Shown here: in pieces, positions 1-7,332 of the stretch
Layout of the letters: every line of letters begins with the position of its first letter
How positions within the stretch are numbered: position 1 is the first letter of the stretch
From: Bacteroides sp.
Lineage (GTDB): Bacteria; Bacteroidota; Bacteroidia; Bacteroidales; Bacteroidaceae
Assembly: GCA_019416685.1 (NCBI GenBank)
Contig: DXWV01000018.1
Coordinates: 683 to 24,166, forward strand
Length of the DNA stretch: 23,484 bases
Direction: 5' to 3'
Made by a program: the position numbers and the translations under genes
Notes under the pieces: generated by a model
What the model saw: only the letters and a program-made list of their open reading frames with translations
What the model was told of the DNA's origin: nothing
The model's database searches: none

Positions 1-36
1 ATGGTAATCAAATATAACTTGAAATACAAAAAATAA
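1..36 (+). CDS. Possible 3' end of an upstream gene (ExbB/TolQ expected)
   Basis: Frame 1 is open from the window edge to a TAA at 34-36 and would encode a short basic tail, MVIKYNLKYKK. In Bacteroidales the gene before this four-helix protein and the ExbD pair is usually an ExbB/TolQ proton-channel protein, so this could be its last codons. Eleven codons are too few to recognise a family, and the stretch could equally be the untranslated leader of the next gene, which starts only 7 nt later. The assignment rests on gene order alone. Confidence 0.25.
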   Translation: MVIKYNLKYKK

Positions 37-42
37 TCTGAG

Positions 43-528
43 ATGAGTAAGTTATCATATAAACTATCGTACTACGTACTGTACGCAATGTTTGCTCTTA
101 TCCTGGTGGTATTAGGTCTCTTCTATTTCGGAGGAGATGCTCAGGGAACAGCTGCATTGGCAGGCGTTGATCCGGAAATGTGGCAACCTGCAAATACAGA
201 TGCATTGCTGTATTTGATGTATGCACTCTTCGGACTTGCAGTAGCTGCAACTATTATTGCTGCTATATTCCAGTTTGGTTCAGCGTTGAAAGATAATCCG
301 GTAAGCGCAATTAAATCATTAATTGGTCTTATTCTTTTAGTTCTTGTATTGGTTGTTTCTTGGGCTATGGGTAGCGAAGAGACTTTGAGAATACCAGGAT
401 ATGATGGAACGGACAATGTGCCTTTCTGGTTGAAGTTGACTGATATGTTCCTTTATTCAATCTACTTCCTTTTGGGAGCGACAGTTGTTGCTATCATTTT
501 GAGTAGCATTAAGAAGAAATTATCATAA
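43..528 (+). CDS. Four-helix inner membrane protein of an ExbB/ExbD operon
   Basis: A 161-residue integral membrane protein. Hydrophobic segments lie at about residues 8-30, 54-77, 88-109 and 133-155. A roughly 23-residue extramembrane loop follows the first helix, another polar loop (about 110-132) precedes the last, and the C-terminus is lysine-rich, which suggests a cytoplasmic end. No catalytic motif is visible. The next two genes are ExbD/TolR proteins in the same direction, so it most likely belongs to the proton-driven TonB-energising complex of the inner membrane, as an accessory subunit or assembly factor. That role is inferred from position. I recognise it only as the conserved hypothetical protein often found next to exbD genes in Bacteroides. 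The start follows a 6-nt gap after an upstream TAA. Confidence 0.8.
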   Translation: MSKLSYKLSYYVLYAMFALILVVLGLFYFGGDAQGTAALAGVDPEMWQPANTDALLYLMYALFGLAVAATIIAAIFQFGSALKDNPVSAIKSLIGLILLVLVLVVSWAMGSEETLRIPGYDGTDNVPFWLKLTDMFLYSIYFLLGATVVAIILSSIKKKLS

Positions 529-564
529 TCCAATTGAGTTTGCTCAATTAAATATAGTAATACT

Positions 565-1155
565 ATGGCAAAAGGAAAAAGAAAAGTTCCTGATATAAAT
601 TCAAGTTCTACGGCTGATATCGCTTTCTTGTTGCTGATCTTCTTCTTGATTACAACTTCTATGGATACGGACCGTGGTTTGGCAAGACGTTTGCCGCCAC
701 CGCCTGAAAACATAGAAAAGCCAGATGATCAGAAAGTGAAGCAGCGTAACGTTCTGCAGATCTACCTGAATATGTATGACCAGTTGATGGTTAACGGTGA
801 AATCATGAATGTTCAGCAGTTGAGAGCGAAGACTAAAGAGTTTGTTGCTAATAAATATAATGATGAATCACTGCCGGAAAGGGTATCTAAGGATATTGAT
901 TTTTTTGGTCCGACGATGGTCACTGAAAAGCATGTAGTCTCTTTACAGAACGACCGTTCTTCTTCATATCAGGCATATATTGACGTACAAAATGAATTGG
1001 TTGCTGCTTACAATGAACTGAGAGATGAACTATCTCAGGAAAAGTGGGGAAAGAATTATTCAGAGTTGAATGAAGATCAGCAGAAAGCTGTTCGTGAAAT
1101 TTATCCTCAGAAGATTTCTGAAGCTGAACCTAAAAAATATGGAGAAAAGAAGTAA
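565..1155 (+). CDS. exbD: Biopolymer transport protein ExbD/TolR (first copy)
   Basis: A 196-residue ExbD/TolR family protein. These proteins sit in the inner membrane with one N-terminal helix and a periplasmic domain, and with ExbB couple the proton gradient to TonB. A short basic N-terminus leads into the helix at about 17-33. Within STADIAF, Asp18 corresponds to the conserved membrane aspartate needed for proton coupling. A proline-rich segment (about 43-47) follows. The protein is longer than the roughly 140 residues of E. coli ExbD. The extra length appears to be a charged insert at about 85-165, which looks partly helical. Its TAA overlaps the ATG of the next gene by one base (TAATG), so translation of the two ExbD proteins is probably coupled. 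Confidence 0.93.
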   Translation: MAKGKRKVPDINSSSTADIAFLLLIFFLITTSMDTDRGLARRLPPPPENIEKPDDQKVKQRNVLQIYLNMYDQLMVNGEIMNVQQLRAKTKEFVANKYNDESLPERVSKDIDFFGPTMVTEKHVVSLQNDRSSSYQAYIDVQNELVAAYNELRDELSQEKWGKNYSELNEDQQKAVREIYPQKISEAEPKKYGEKK

Positions 1156-1619
1156 TGGGAAAATTTAATAAAACAGGTAAACGTGAAATGCCTGCGTTGA
1201 ATACTTCTTCTCTGCCTGACCTTATCTTTACGCTGTTATTCTTCTTTATGATTGTAACAACGATGCGTGAGGTAACGTTGAAGGTTGAATTTAAGATTCC
1301 GCAAGCAACAGAATTAGAAAAGCTTGAAAAGAAATCATTGGTTACGTTTGTGTATGTAGGAAAACCAATGAGAGAGTTTCGTCAGAAGATGGGTTCTGAG
1401 AGCCGTATCCAATTGAATGATGCTTTCGCTGAAGTTTCGGAAATTCAGGATTATATTATTGCAGAAAGATCGAGCATGAAAGAGTCTGATCAGGCAATGA
1501 TGACTGTATCTCTGAAGATCGATAAGGATACGAAGATGGGTATCGTAACTGATATCAAGAATGCGCTTCGTCAAGCTTATGCTCTGAAAATTAACTACTC
1601 TTCGCAACATCGCGAATAA
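1155..1619 (+). CDS. exbD: Biopolymer transport protein ExbD/TolR (second copy)
   Basis: A 154-residue ExbD/TolR protein of near-typical family length. The helix is at about 21-37 and the conserved proton-pathway aspartate is Asp22 in SLPDLIF. The rest is a periplasmic domain with the alternating strand/helix pattern of the family. The start codon is fused to the previous exbD stop (TAATG), and a strong intrinsic terminator follows 20 nt after the stop, so this is the last gene of the operon. Two different ExbD proteins from one operon are common in Bacteroidetes and may form a mixed dimer inside an ExbB ring. The mixed dimer is inference. Confidence 0.93.
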   Translation: MGKFNKTGKREMPALNTSSLPDLIFTLLFFFMIVTTMREVTLKVEFKIPQATELEKLEKKSLVTFVYVGKPMREFRQKMGSESRIQLNDAFAEVSEIQDYIIAERSSMKESDQAMMTVSLKIDKDTKMGIVTDIKNALRQAYALKINYSSQHRE

Positions 1620-1638
1620 GGTTGATTGAATATATTTG

Positions 1639-1683
1639 AAAAGGGTGCTTAACTATTTATTTTTAGTTAAGCACCCTTTTCCT
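1639..1683 (+). terminator. Strong intrinsic terminator of the exbD operon
   Basis: Arms at 1639-1655 and 1664-1680 are perfectly complementary over 17 bp, with an 8-nt T-rich loop and a T-run at the end of the right arm. It lies 20 nt after the second exbD stop. It has an A-run on the left and a T-run on the right, so it could also act on the opposite strand, downstream of the convergent acetyltransferase gene ending at 1707. Confidence 0.9.
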
Positions 1684-1706
1684 TTGGAATGAAATGAAGA
1701 GAATGT

Positions 1707-2249
1707 TTAGGAATTCATTTTCACATTATAGACTTCCTTATGAATTATTTTCTTTACTGTGTCAAAATCCTGCTCGCATTGTAAATTACCATATACCATC
1801 AGGTGCATAGGCAAGAAGTCATCTCCGGTTTTGTAAGGAGGTTGTTGGTATTCTTTCTCCCAAAGAACAAATCCTTGTCGCTTGTAGAAATTAATGCGGC
1901 GTTGTGCCATTTCTTCCAGAGGTATTTCAACTTCGAGAACGATGGGAAGGTTTAATTCTTTACATAAGAAATCTAATACCTTTTTGCCATAACCACCGTT
2001 TCGTAATGCGGGGTTGATAGCAAAGTGTTCTACATAATAAAAATGATCGAAGTCCCAGTAGGTAATGAACCCCACAGGAGTATCGTCATCGAAAATAATA
2101 TTATTATGAAAGTTACCAATGCGGTTGGTATATTCACGCAAGTCTTTCAGTTCGCGGTATTCTTCTGGAGGAAAGGCTGCAATAAGCAGATTCTCCATAA
2201 ATTGGTAATGTTGTACGTCAGACGTACTGATAGGTTGGAGTCTAATCAT
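1707..2249 (-). CDS. GNAT family N-acetyltransferase
   Basis: A 180-residue protein of the GCN5-related acetyltransferase fold, which moves an acetyl group from acetyl-CoA to an amine. The acetyl-CoA loop is seen in the stretch reading NPALRNGGYGKKVLDFL, matching the family Q/RxxGxG/A pattern. The strand before it (YYVEHFAI) and the C-terminal YKRQGF segment also fit. The substrate cannot be told. I chose the ATG at 2247-2249 because homology-like sequence begins there (MIRLQPIS). A longer in-frame start at 2423 would overlap the upstream peptidase gene by about 150 nt and adds unrelated sequence. The gene lies 25 nt downstream of the M64 peptidase stop in the same direction, so the two are probably cotranscribed. 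Confidence 0.85.
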   Translation of the reverse strand: MIRLQPISTSDVQHYQFMENLLIAAFPPEEYRELKDLREYTNRIGNFHNNIIFDDDTPVGFITYWDFDHFYYVEHFAINPALRNGGYGKKVLDFLCKELNLPIVLEVEIPLEEMAQRRINFYKRQGFVLWEKEYQQPPYKTGDDFLPMHLMVYGNLQCEQDFDTVKKIIHKEVYNVKMNS

Positions 2250-2274
2250 AAAGGTCTGGGTTTTGGTTATTACT

Positions 2275-3558
2275 TTATTTGTTGTTAGTATAAAATTCGA
2301 TAATTCTACGAATAGAACGTTGGCATACCGGACAGAATGTTGGATATTCATTGGTTCGCATGCGGCAATCAAAAGAGGGACGGTAGATACCTTTTGCTGA
2401 ATATCCACCACCTTCATAAACACCTACCGGATACTGCTTATTCATTTGCGGAGGAGTAGGAACAGGAACTCCTGCCGGAAGCATATCTTCCCATTTGGAG
2501 GAGAAGTCTACACGGGTAGATATATTCGACTCCCAAGGCTCCACATTGAGCGGATAAGTGTCTGTCATTACATCTTCTTCATAGAAGTATTCGTCGCCTA
2601 AACCTCCAAAGCTATGCCCGAATTCGTGTACTACTACAGGCTTGAAGGTAGGATGGTGAGCAGCAGTCAGTGTGTAGGAGTTATAGATACCTCCACCACC
2701 GTATTCTTCGGTATTGACGATGATGATAATATGCTCGTAAGGAATACCTGATAACGCGTTGTGTATGGATTTTACATGACTGGTAGTCAGATAGCGGTCG
2801 GAATAGAAAGTATCAAAATGAGAGTTAAATGCCGTTTGTTTCCAATCGTTTTTTCGTGGTACACTGACACCACTATCTTTTGACGGGCTGGCAACAGCAA
2901 CAATATTGAAACGGCTTTTCATTGATTTGAATGGTTCGTAAAAAAAAAGACTTTCGCATGTTTTTTCAGCATCTTTGTAGAATAGCTCCATCTCAGCTTC
3001 AGTATACCCTTCAGCCAGGATGGCTACATCGATGCAATCTGCTTCACTACCGCTTTTCAGAAGGTATTTATGTGGCGTTATATGCGAGATACCCCGTTCA
3101 TGAATCAGTATATCATCGGGCTGTACAATATGCTTTAAACGAGCCATTACTTTTCGTGACGAGTTGAGCAGTGTGATCTCTATCTCTACCGGGTGTTGCG
3201 GATAAGGAAGCAGAAAGGTATTTTCAAATCCTTTTGCTGTTTTCTGAGCCTCGTCTGTAGAAAGCCACTCTTGAAAAAGGGAGGAAAAGGAGGTTTTATA
3301 GATACATTTTTGAGTGGTGAGATCCGTCATTGTGATCTGGCCATTACCCTCTAAAGGGAGCTCGGAAAGATGATGTCTACGCCCTGCCCATGAAGGCAGG
3401 TGCGAAAGTTCATCCAGATAGATCGATTGTTGTTTGGCATCACCGGTGAAAATATAATCGATTCGTAATGTTTTGTCCTTGAAGAATTCTGTAAACTCCT
3501 GTGCGTGTATGTTTATTACTATCAAAAGGTATAGTATGAGGGTAGTATTTCGTTTCAT
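2275..3558 (-). CDS. Secreted M64 (IgA peptidase-like) metallopeptidase
   Basis: A 427-residue protein with an N-terminal signal peptide (about 1-20, ending IHAQ). The zinc site is at residues 311-323 with the motif HEFGHSFGGLGDE: two histidines and the catalytic glutamate of HExxH, and a downstream GxxDE of the metzincin-like M64 family. Residues about 20-140 form an N-terminal beta domain and 177-427 the peptidase domain. A CxxC pair near the C-terminus (FCPVCQ) may be structural. The founding family member cleaves IgA1, but most Bacteroidales homologues have no known substrate, so IgA cleavage should not be assumed. Export to the periplasm or cell surface is likely. A run of nine T on the coding strand (2940-2948) lies inside the gene. 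Confidence 0.92.
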   Translation of the reverse strand: MKRNTTLILYLLIVINIHAQEFTEFFKDKTLRIDYIFTGDAKQQSIYLDELSHLPSWAGRRHHLSELPLEGNGQITMTDLTTQKCIYKTSFSSLFQEWLSTDEAQKTAKGFENTFLLPYPQHPVEIEITLLNSSRKVMARLKHIVQPDDILIHERGISHITPHKYLLKSGSEADCIDVAILAEGYTEAEMELFYKDAEKTCESLFFYEPFKSMKSRFNIVAVASPSKDSGVSVPRKNDWKQTAFNSHFDTFYSDRYLTTSHVKSIHNALSGIPYEHIIIIVNTEEYGGGGIYNSYTLTAAHHPTFKPVVVHEFGHSFGGLGDEYFYEEDVMTDTYPLNVEPWESNISTRVDFSSKWEDMLPAGVPVPTPPQMNKQYPVGVYEGGGYSAKGIYRPSFDCRMRTNEYPTFCPVCQRSIRRIIEFYTNNK

Positions 3559-3582
3559 ATTTAGCGTATATTTATGTTTTTA

Positions 3583-3590
3583 CAAAGGTA
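3583..3590 (-). promoter_or_regulatory. Bacteroides -7 box upstream of the M64 gene
   Basis: The minus strand reads TACCTTTG, an exact match to the Bacteroides sigma-ABfr -7 consensus TAnnTTTG, 24 nt upstream of the M64 start. No good TTTG -33 element is seen at the usual 19-21 nt spacing. Confidence 0.55.
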
Positions 3591-3664
3591 CGAACAATTG
3601 CTGACTTATCCCATATTTAGAAATAAAAGTAATAAATCATAGTATTTATTGCCAAAAAATTATC

Positions 3665-3672
3665 TAACTTTG
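3665..3672 (+). promoter_or_regulatory. Bacteroides -7 box upstream of the Lrp/AsnC gene
   Basis: TAACTTTG matches TAnnTTTG and lies 36 nt upstream of the start at 3709. The -33 element is weak (T-rich around 3645-3651). Together with the box on the other strand at 3583-3590, it makes the 150-nt gap a divergent promoter region. Confidence 0.55.
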
Positions 3673-3708
3673 CAATAACATTCATGTATTAAAACAAATT
3701 GATCTAAA

Positions 3709-4188
3709 ATGGGACATCATCAATTGGATACTTTAGATGAGCAGATTCTGAAGCTGATAGCAGATAATGCGCGTATTCCTTTTCTGGAAGTGGCACGGGC
3801 GTGTAATGTTTCGGGTGCAGCTATCCACCAGCGTATACAGAAGCTGACTAATCTGGGGATATTGAAGGGTTCGGAGTTTGTCATCGACCCCGAAAAAATC
3901 GGGTATGAGACGTGTGCTTACATTGGAATTTACCTGAAGGATCCGGAATCATTTGATTCTGTGACAAAAGCTTTAGAAGCTATACCAGAGGTGGTGGAAT
4001 GTCATTTCACTACAGGTAAATATGATATGTTCATCAAGATTTACGCAAAAAATAATCACCATCTGTTGAGTGTTATTCATGATAAGTTACAACCGCTGGG
4101 GTTGGCACGTACTGAGACGCTTATCTCTTTCCATGAAGCTATTAAACGGCAAATGCCGATTATAGTGGATACAGATGATCAGGAGTGA
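3709..4188 (+). CDS. Lrp/AsnC family transcriptional regulator
   Basis: A 159-residue feast/famine regulator. An N-terminal winged helix-turn-helix (about 7-67) begins LDTLDEQILKLIADNAR and contains the recognition segment GAAIHQRIQKL. It is followed by an RAM ligand-binding domain (about 73-150), seen as YIGIYLKD and the strand VVECHFTTGKYD. Such proteins are DNA-binding oligomers that respond to amino acids. The length is typical. It is divergent from the M64 peptidase gene and may act on the shared intergenic region, although Lrp-type genes often regulate themselves. It converges on folA with only 21 nt between the stops and no obvious terminator. Confidence 0.93.
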   Translation: MGHHQLDTLDEQILKLIADNARIPFLEVARACNVSGAAIHQRIQKLTNLGILKGSEFVIDPEKIGYETCAYIGIYLKDPESFDSVTKALEAIPEVVECHFTTGKYDMFIKIYAKNNHHLLSVIHDKLQPLGLARTETLISFHEAIKRQMPIIVDTDDQE

Positions 4189-4209
4189 TTCGTTTTATCC
4201 GTAATTTAA

Positions 4210-4701
4210 CTATCTGGTATAATCAACGAACGCATAGGAGCAGAGATGTTTTTCATCCGCAGGATGGACTTCTCTGTTTTTTTCGTGCCATATTGTAAGG
4301 TCTACTGAAGGGAAGAAAGCGTCAGTTTCCAGGGCTTCATCATCTATTTCTGTAAGGCAAAGTTCGTCAGCCAAGACGATAGCCTGGCGGTATACAGTTT
4401 CTCCACCAATGATGTAAACATGTTCGTCTTTGCGACAACTTTGCAAAGCGGCTTCCAGAGAAGTGAAAACCTCGGCACCGGGAAAGCTATTTGCCGGATT
4501 GGAAGAAAGAACAATATTACGGCGGTTGGGAAGCGCACCTTTGGGGAGTGACTCGAATGTTTTTCGCCCCATTACAATTGTATTTCCTGTGGTGAGCGCT
4601 TTAAAACGTTTGAGGTCATTGGGTAACCAGAACAAAAGCTTATTTTTGAAGCCGATAGCCATATGGCGATCTACAGCGGCTATAATGCTGATTTTACTCA
4701 T
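4210..4701 (-). CDS. folA: Dihydrofolate reductase
   Basis: A 163-residue chromosomal dihydrofolate reductase, which reduces dihydrofolate to tetrahydrofolate with NADPH in the cytoplasm. The N-terminal ISIIAAVD strand, the substrate loop LLFWLPNDL with the catalytic acid Asp29, the NADPH-binding MGRKTFESL, and YIIGGETVY (Gly99-Gly100) are all present. The position equivalent to E. coli Trp22 appears to be Phe24, with a Trp one residue later. This is a local sequence difference in the M20-loop region. The gene lies downstream of thyA in the same direction, separated by 142 nt that hold a repeat element. The pairing makes sense because ThyA produces the dihydrofolate that FolA recycles. Confidence 0.96.
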   Translation of the reverse strand: MSKISIIAAVDRHMAIGFKNKLLFWLPNDLKRFKALTTGNTIVMGRKTFESLPKGALPNRRNIVLSSNPANSFPGAEVFTSLEAALQSCRKDEHVYIIGGETVYRQAIVLADELCLTEIDDEALETDAFFPSVDLTIWHEKNREVHPADEKHLCSYAFVDYTR

Positions 4702-4703
4702 AA

Positions 4704-4837
4704 TTAGTAGTTGGAATTTAGTAGTTGGCAGCTGGAATTAGTAGTTAAAAGTTAGAATTTGGGAGTTAGAATATTCCAATACAATGAAAATATTACTACT
4801 AAGCTGCTACATAGATTCTAACTCCCAACTTCTAACT
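4704..4837. repeat. Heptad-phased inverted repeat between thyA and folA
   Basis: The stretch is built from degenerate 7-nt units. TTAGTAGTTGGAAT at 4704-4717 is followed directly by a diverged copy at 4718-4731. Further units (GTTAGAA-like) run to about 4772. An arm at 4750-4772 is complementary to 4815-4837 at 22 of 23 positions, giving a long hairpin with a 42-nt loop. It fills nearly all of the gap between thyA and folA. The same GTTAGAA unit recurs on the other side of thyA at 5657-5690. Confidence 0.75.
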
Positions 4838-4843
4838 TCTGAT

Positions 4844-5638
4844 TTATACCGAAACTTTTCCTGCAATATGTGGATGCGGATCATAGTTTATTAATTCAAA
4901 ATCTTCAAATTTGAAGTCGAAGATACTTTTTATGTCCGGGTTTATTTTCATTTGTGGTAGCGGACGTGGTTCGCGGGTTAATTGCAATTTTACCTGTTCC
5001 AGATGGTTCAGATAAATATGTGCATCTCCCAATGTATGTACGAAATCTCCGGCTTTCAATCCGGTCACTTGCGCCATCATCTGCAATAACAGGGCATAAG
5101 AGGCGATATTGAACGGAACCCCCAGAAAAATATCTGCGCTTCGTTGATAGAGTTGCAGGCTTAGACGTCCGTTGGCTACGTAAAACTGAAAGAAAGCATG
5201 GCATGGAGGCAGGTTCATATTATCGAGATCTCCTACGTTCCAAGCACTTACGATGATTCGCCGGGAGTCAGGGTTGTGTTTGATTGTATCTACCACTTCA
5301 CTGATCTGATCAATAAAACCGCCTTTATAGTTGGGCCATGAACGCCACTGATAGCCATAGATATGTCCCAGTTCTCCTTTTTCATCTGCCCATTCATTCC
5401 AGATACGAACACCGTTATCTTGTAGATATTTTACATTTGTATCCCCCTGCAAGAACCATAATAGTTCATATATGATAGATTTCAAGTGCAGTTTCTTTGT
5501 CGTCAGGCAAGGGAATCCCTCGTCGAGATTGAAACGCATCTGATGTCCGAAAACACTGATTGTACCAGTACCGGTGCGGTCATTCTTTTCAGCACCTTCG
5601 GTAAGTACACGGCTGAGTAAATCTAAATACTGTTTCAT
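4844..5638 (-). CDS. thyA: Thymidylate synthase
   Basis: A 264-residue ThyA, the same length as the E. coli enzyme. It methylates dUMP to dTMP using methylene-tetrahydrofolate and releases dihydrofolate. Visible family sites include the phosphate-binding NDRTGTGT (19-26), the active-site LPPCHAFFQFY with catalytic Cys146, the QRSADIFLGVPFNIASY dUMP-binding segment, and the C-terminal PHIAGKVSV. It lies 60 nt downstream of the cardiolipin-synthase-like gene and upstream of folA, all on the minus strand. A perfect -7 box (5643-5650) sits only 4 nt before the start codon, which suggests a very short or absent 5' leader. Repeat units lie at both ends of the gene. Confidence 0.97.
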   Translation of the reverse strand: MKQYLDLLSRVLTEGAEKNDRTGTGTISVFGHQMRFNLDEGFPCLTTKKLHLKSIIYELLWFLQGDTNVKYLQDNGVRIWNEWADEKGELGHIYGYQWRSWPNYKGGFIDQISEVVDTIKHNPDSRRIIVSAWNVGDLDNMNLPPCHAFFQFYVANGRLSLQLYQRSADIFLGVPFNIASYALLLQMMAQVTGLKAGDFVHTLGDAHIYLNHLEQVKLQLTREPRPLPQMKINPDIKSIFDFKFEDFELINYDPHPHIAGKVSV

Positions 5639-5642
5639 ACTG

Positions 5643-5650
5643 CAAAGGTA
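5643..5650 (-). promoter_or_regulatory. -7 box immediately upstream of thyA
   Basis: The minus strand reads TACCTTTG, matching TAnnTTTG, and ends 4 nt before the thyA ATG (5636-5638). If used, transcription would start at or next to the start codon. The region where a -33 element should lie contains repeat units rather than TTTG. Confidence 0.5.
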
Positions 5651-5656
5651 GAAAAA

Positions 5657-5690
5657 AGTAGTTAGAATCCAGTAGTAAGTAGTTAGAATC
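5657..5690. repeat. Direct repeat of GTTAGAA-type units upstream of thyA
   Basis: AGTAGTTAGAATC occurs exactly twice, at 5657-5669 and 5678-5690. The offset is 21 nt, three times seven. The unit matches the repeat at 4704-4837 on the other side of thyA. It occupies most of the 60-nt gap between the cardiolipin-synthase-like gene and thyA. Confidence 0.7.
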
Positions 5691-5698
5691 TATGCAGA

Positions 5699-6973
5699 TT
5701 ATAAAAAGGGCGTAAATAAGTTGGCAAACCATCCGACGAACTTCTTCCAGGGTGATCGCTTTTTCCATATTTCGGGGGTGAGCTTTGTACAATGTTGGGT
5801 ATCAGCTTCAAATACACTGTCAAGTTGTGCTGTAAACTCCTTGTCAAAGATAAAGGCATTTGTCTCATAGTCATAACGCAGGCTTCGGCTGTTAAGATTG
5901 GCGGTACCTACCGTACAAAAGGTCTCGTCCACCATCATGATCTTCGAGTGATGAAATCCGCCGTTGTACAGATATATATCCGCGCCACGTTTCATTAGCT
6001 TGTGTACTTTATAGAGCGATGCATCCGGCGTGAAAGGTATATCTGCTTTGGAGGAGATCATAATTTCTACTTTTGTACCTTTCTCAAGTGCGTAGTTTAA
6101 CGCTTTCCGGATCGAAGAGGTGGGTACGAAGTAAGGATTTACTATTCGTACATTTTCTTTTGCCGCATAGATAGACATGGCATAAGTATGGCTTAACATA
6201 CGGGTATTCTTTTTCGGTGTACGGTCGACGATGGCAACGGTAATTCCGCCAATACTATCTGCAGGAGCCGGAAGTTCGGGGAAGTAAGCTTCTCCTGTGA
6301 TATCCTGCTTGGTTGTTTTGTTCCATATTGTGAGGAAAATTTCTTGCAGAATGTCTACCGCCGGACCTTCAATACGGATGTGCATATCACGCCATGTACC
6401 GATCTTGGGGAGTCCGTTGATGTAATAATCTGCAATATTCATTCCCCCGGTATAACCTGTTTTTCCATCGATAACAACTATTTTCCGATGATCCCGGTGT
6501 GCTGCATGGTTGATATAGGGAAATTTAAACGGATCGAACTTGACTATTTCGATACCTCGTTCGCGGATTGCTTTGAGATGGCGCTTCTTTAGTGGCTTAT
6601 TGTTGGACCAGTTGCCGAAAGCATCGAATAAGGCGCGTACTTCTACTCCCTCCTTTACTTTTTCGGCCAACAGATCGAAAAGTGCGTTGGCAATAGAATC
6701 ATTCCGGAAGTTAAAGTATTCCAAATGTATATGGTGTTTAGCACTGCGGATAGCTTCAAAGAGATCCTCAAATTTCTCGCGTCCGCTTTTAAGTAACTTG
6801 ACTTTATTTCCATGCGTAATAGGGATACCCGATTCCTGAAGGAAATTGAGTACCATCTGGTCGCTGGGTAATTCGGTTGTGTCTTGTCGTTGTACCCATA
6901 AGCTATCTATTTCATCTGCTTTAATGTTGCTTATCGTCAAAAGCAACAAAATAAAAAATATATGTAGTCTCAA
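5699..6973 (-). CDS. Phospholipase D-like / cardiolipin synthase-type protein, exported
   Basis: A 424-residue protein with two phospholipase D HKD motifs: HRKIVVID (His162, Lys164, Asp169) and HSKIMMVD (His342, Lys344, Asp349). Each is followed by the usual Gly/Asn positions (TGGMN; GTANLNSRS). Two such motifs form one active site that transfers phosphatidyl groups, as in cardiolipin synthases. Unlike E. coli ClsA, the N-terminus has a single cleavable-looking signal segment (about 1-19) rather than two membrane helices, so the catalytic domain is probably periplasmic. The C-terminus has a Trp/Lys-rich amphipathic stretch (about 403-424) that could touch the membrane. Cardiolipin synthase is the likeliest role, but another phospholipase D-type activity cannot be excluded. 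It may be cotranscribed with thyA. Confidence 0.87.
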   Translation of the reverse strand: MRLHIFFILLLLTISNIKADEIDSLWVQRQDTTELPSDQMVLNFLQESGIPITHGNKVKLLKSGREKFEDLFEAIRSAKHHIHLEYFNFRNDSIANALFDLLAEKVKEGVEVRALFDAFGNWSNNKPLKKRHLKAIRERGIEIVKFDPFKFPYINHAAHRDHRKIVVIDGKTGYTGGMNIADYYINGLPKIGTWRDMHIRIEGPAVDILQEIFLTIWNKTTKQDITGEAYFPELPAPADSIGGITVAIVDRTPKKNTRMLSHTYAMSIYAAKENVRIVNPYFVPTSSIRKALNYALEKGTKVEIMISSKADIPFTPDASLYKVHKLMKRGADIYLYNGGFHHSKIMMVDETFCTVGTANLNSRSLRYDYETNAFIFDKEFTAQLDSVFEADTQHCTKLTPEIWKKRSPWKKFVGWFANLFTPFL

Positions 6974-7006
6974 AACTTGCAGTCTTTATTTAGTTCACTA
7001 AAGAAA

Positions 7007-7014
7007 CAAAGATA
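7007..7014 (-). promoter_or_regulatory. -7 box upstream of the cardiolipin-synthase-like gene
   Basis: The minus strand reads TATCTTTG, an exact TAnnTTTG match 33 nt upstream of the start at 6973. No clear -33 element is seen. The gene-free stretch 6974-7332 (359 nt) holds this box, a short inverted repeat (7032-7037 with 7045-7050) and the terminator at 7221-7252. I see no credible gene in it. Confidence 0.5.
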
Positions 7015-7220
7015 CAACTTCTCTGTTCGGAGCTCTTTTCTGTCAAGAGCAATTTTATCATACTTTAACAAGCTGGGGCATTTCTCCTATCATTTGATGT
7101 TCTGCTTCAGCAGACTAAGAGATAAAATATTATCTACTGATGAAAAAAGAGTTTGCCGGTATTAAACGGACTGTTTACAACCGGGATATTGTTGATTAAA
7201 ATTTCTTTGCTTGTATAAAC

Positions 7221-7252
7221 AAAAAAGAGGAAAGCACGAGCTTCCCTCTTTT
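7221..7252 (-). terminator. Intrinsic terminator of the sigma-factor operon
   Basis: Arms at 7223-7235 and 7240-7252 pair over 13 positions with a 4-nt loop. The one non-identical position forms a G-U pair on the minus strand but an A-C mismatch on the plus strand, so the hairpin favours minus-strand transcripts. A run of six T follows on that strand. It lies 81 nt after the stop at 7333. Confidence 0.8.
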
Positions 7253-7332
7253 ATCTCATATTAAATTGAATGTATGATTGTTTACAACAATATTACATAA
7301 CAAAACAAAAAGCAAACTTTTTGGTCTGTTTT

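Noticed and set aside
1707..2423. Longer 238-residue version of the acetyltransferase
   Set aside because: The 58 extra N-terminal residues overlap the end of the M64 gene and do not look like GNAT sequence. The Met at 2249 fits the family start.
4704..4837. CRISPR array
   Set aside because: Units are only 7 nt, degenerate and without unique spacers, and no cas genes are present. The same reasons apply to the repeats at 9205-9291 and 15883-16049.
6977..7165. 62-codon open frame on the plus strand in the gap upstream of the cardiolipin-synthase-like gene
   Set aside because: No family resemblance, no promoter in the right place, and it overlaps the -7 box of the opposite gene.
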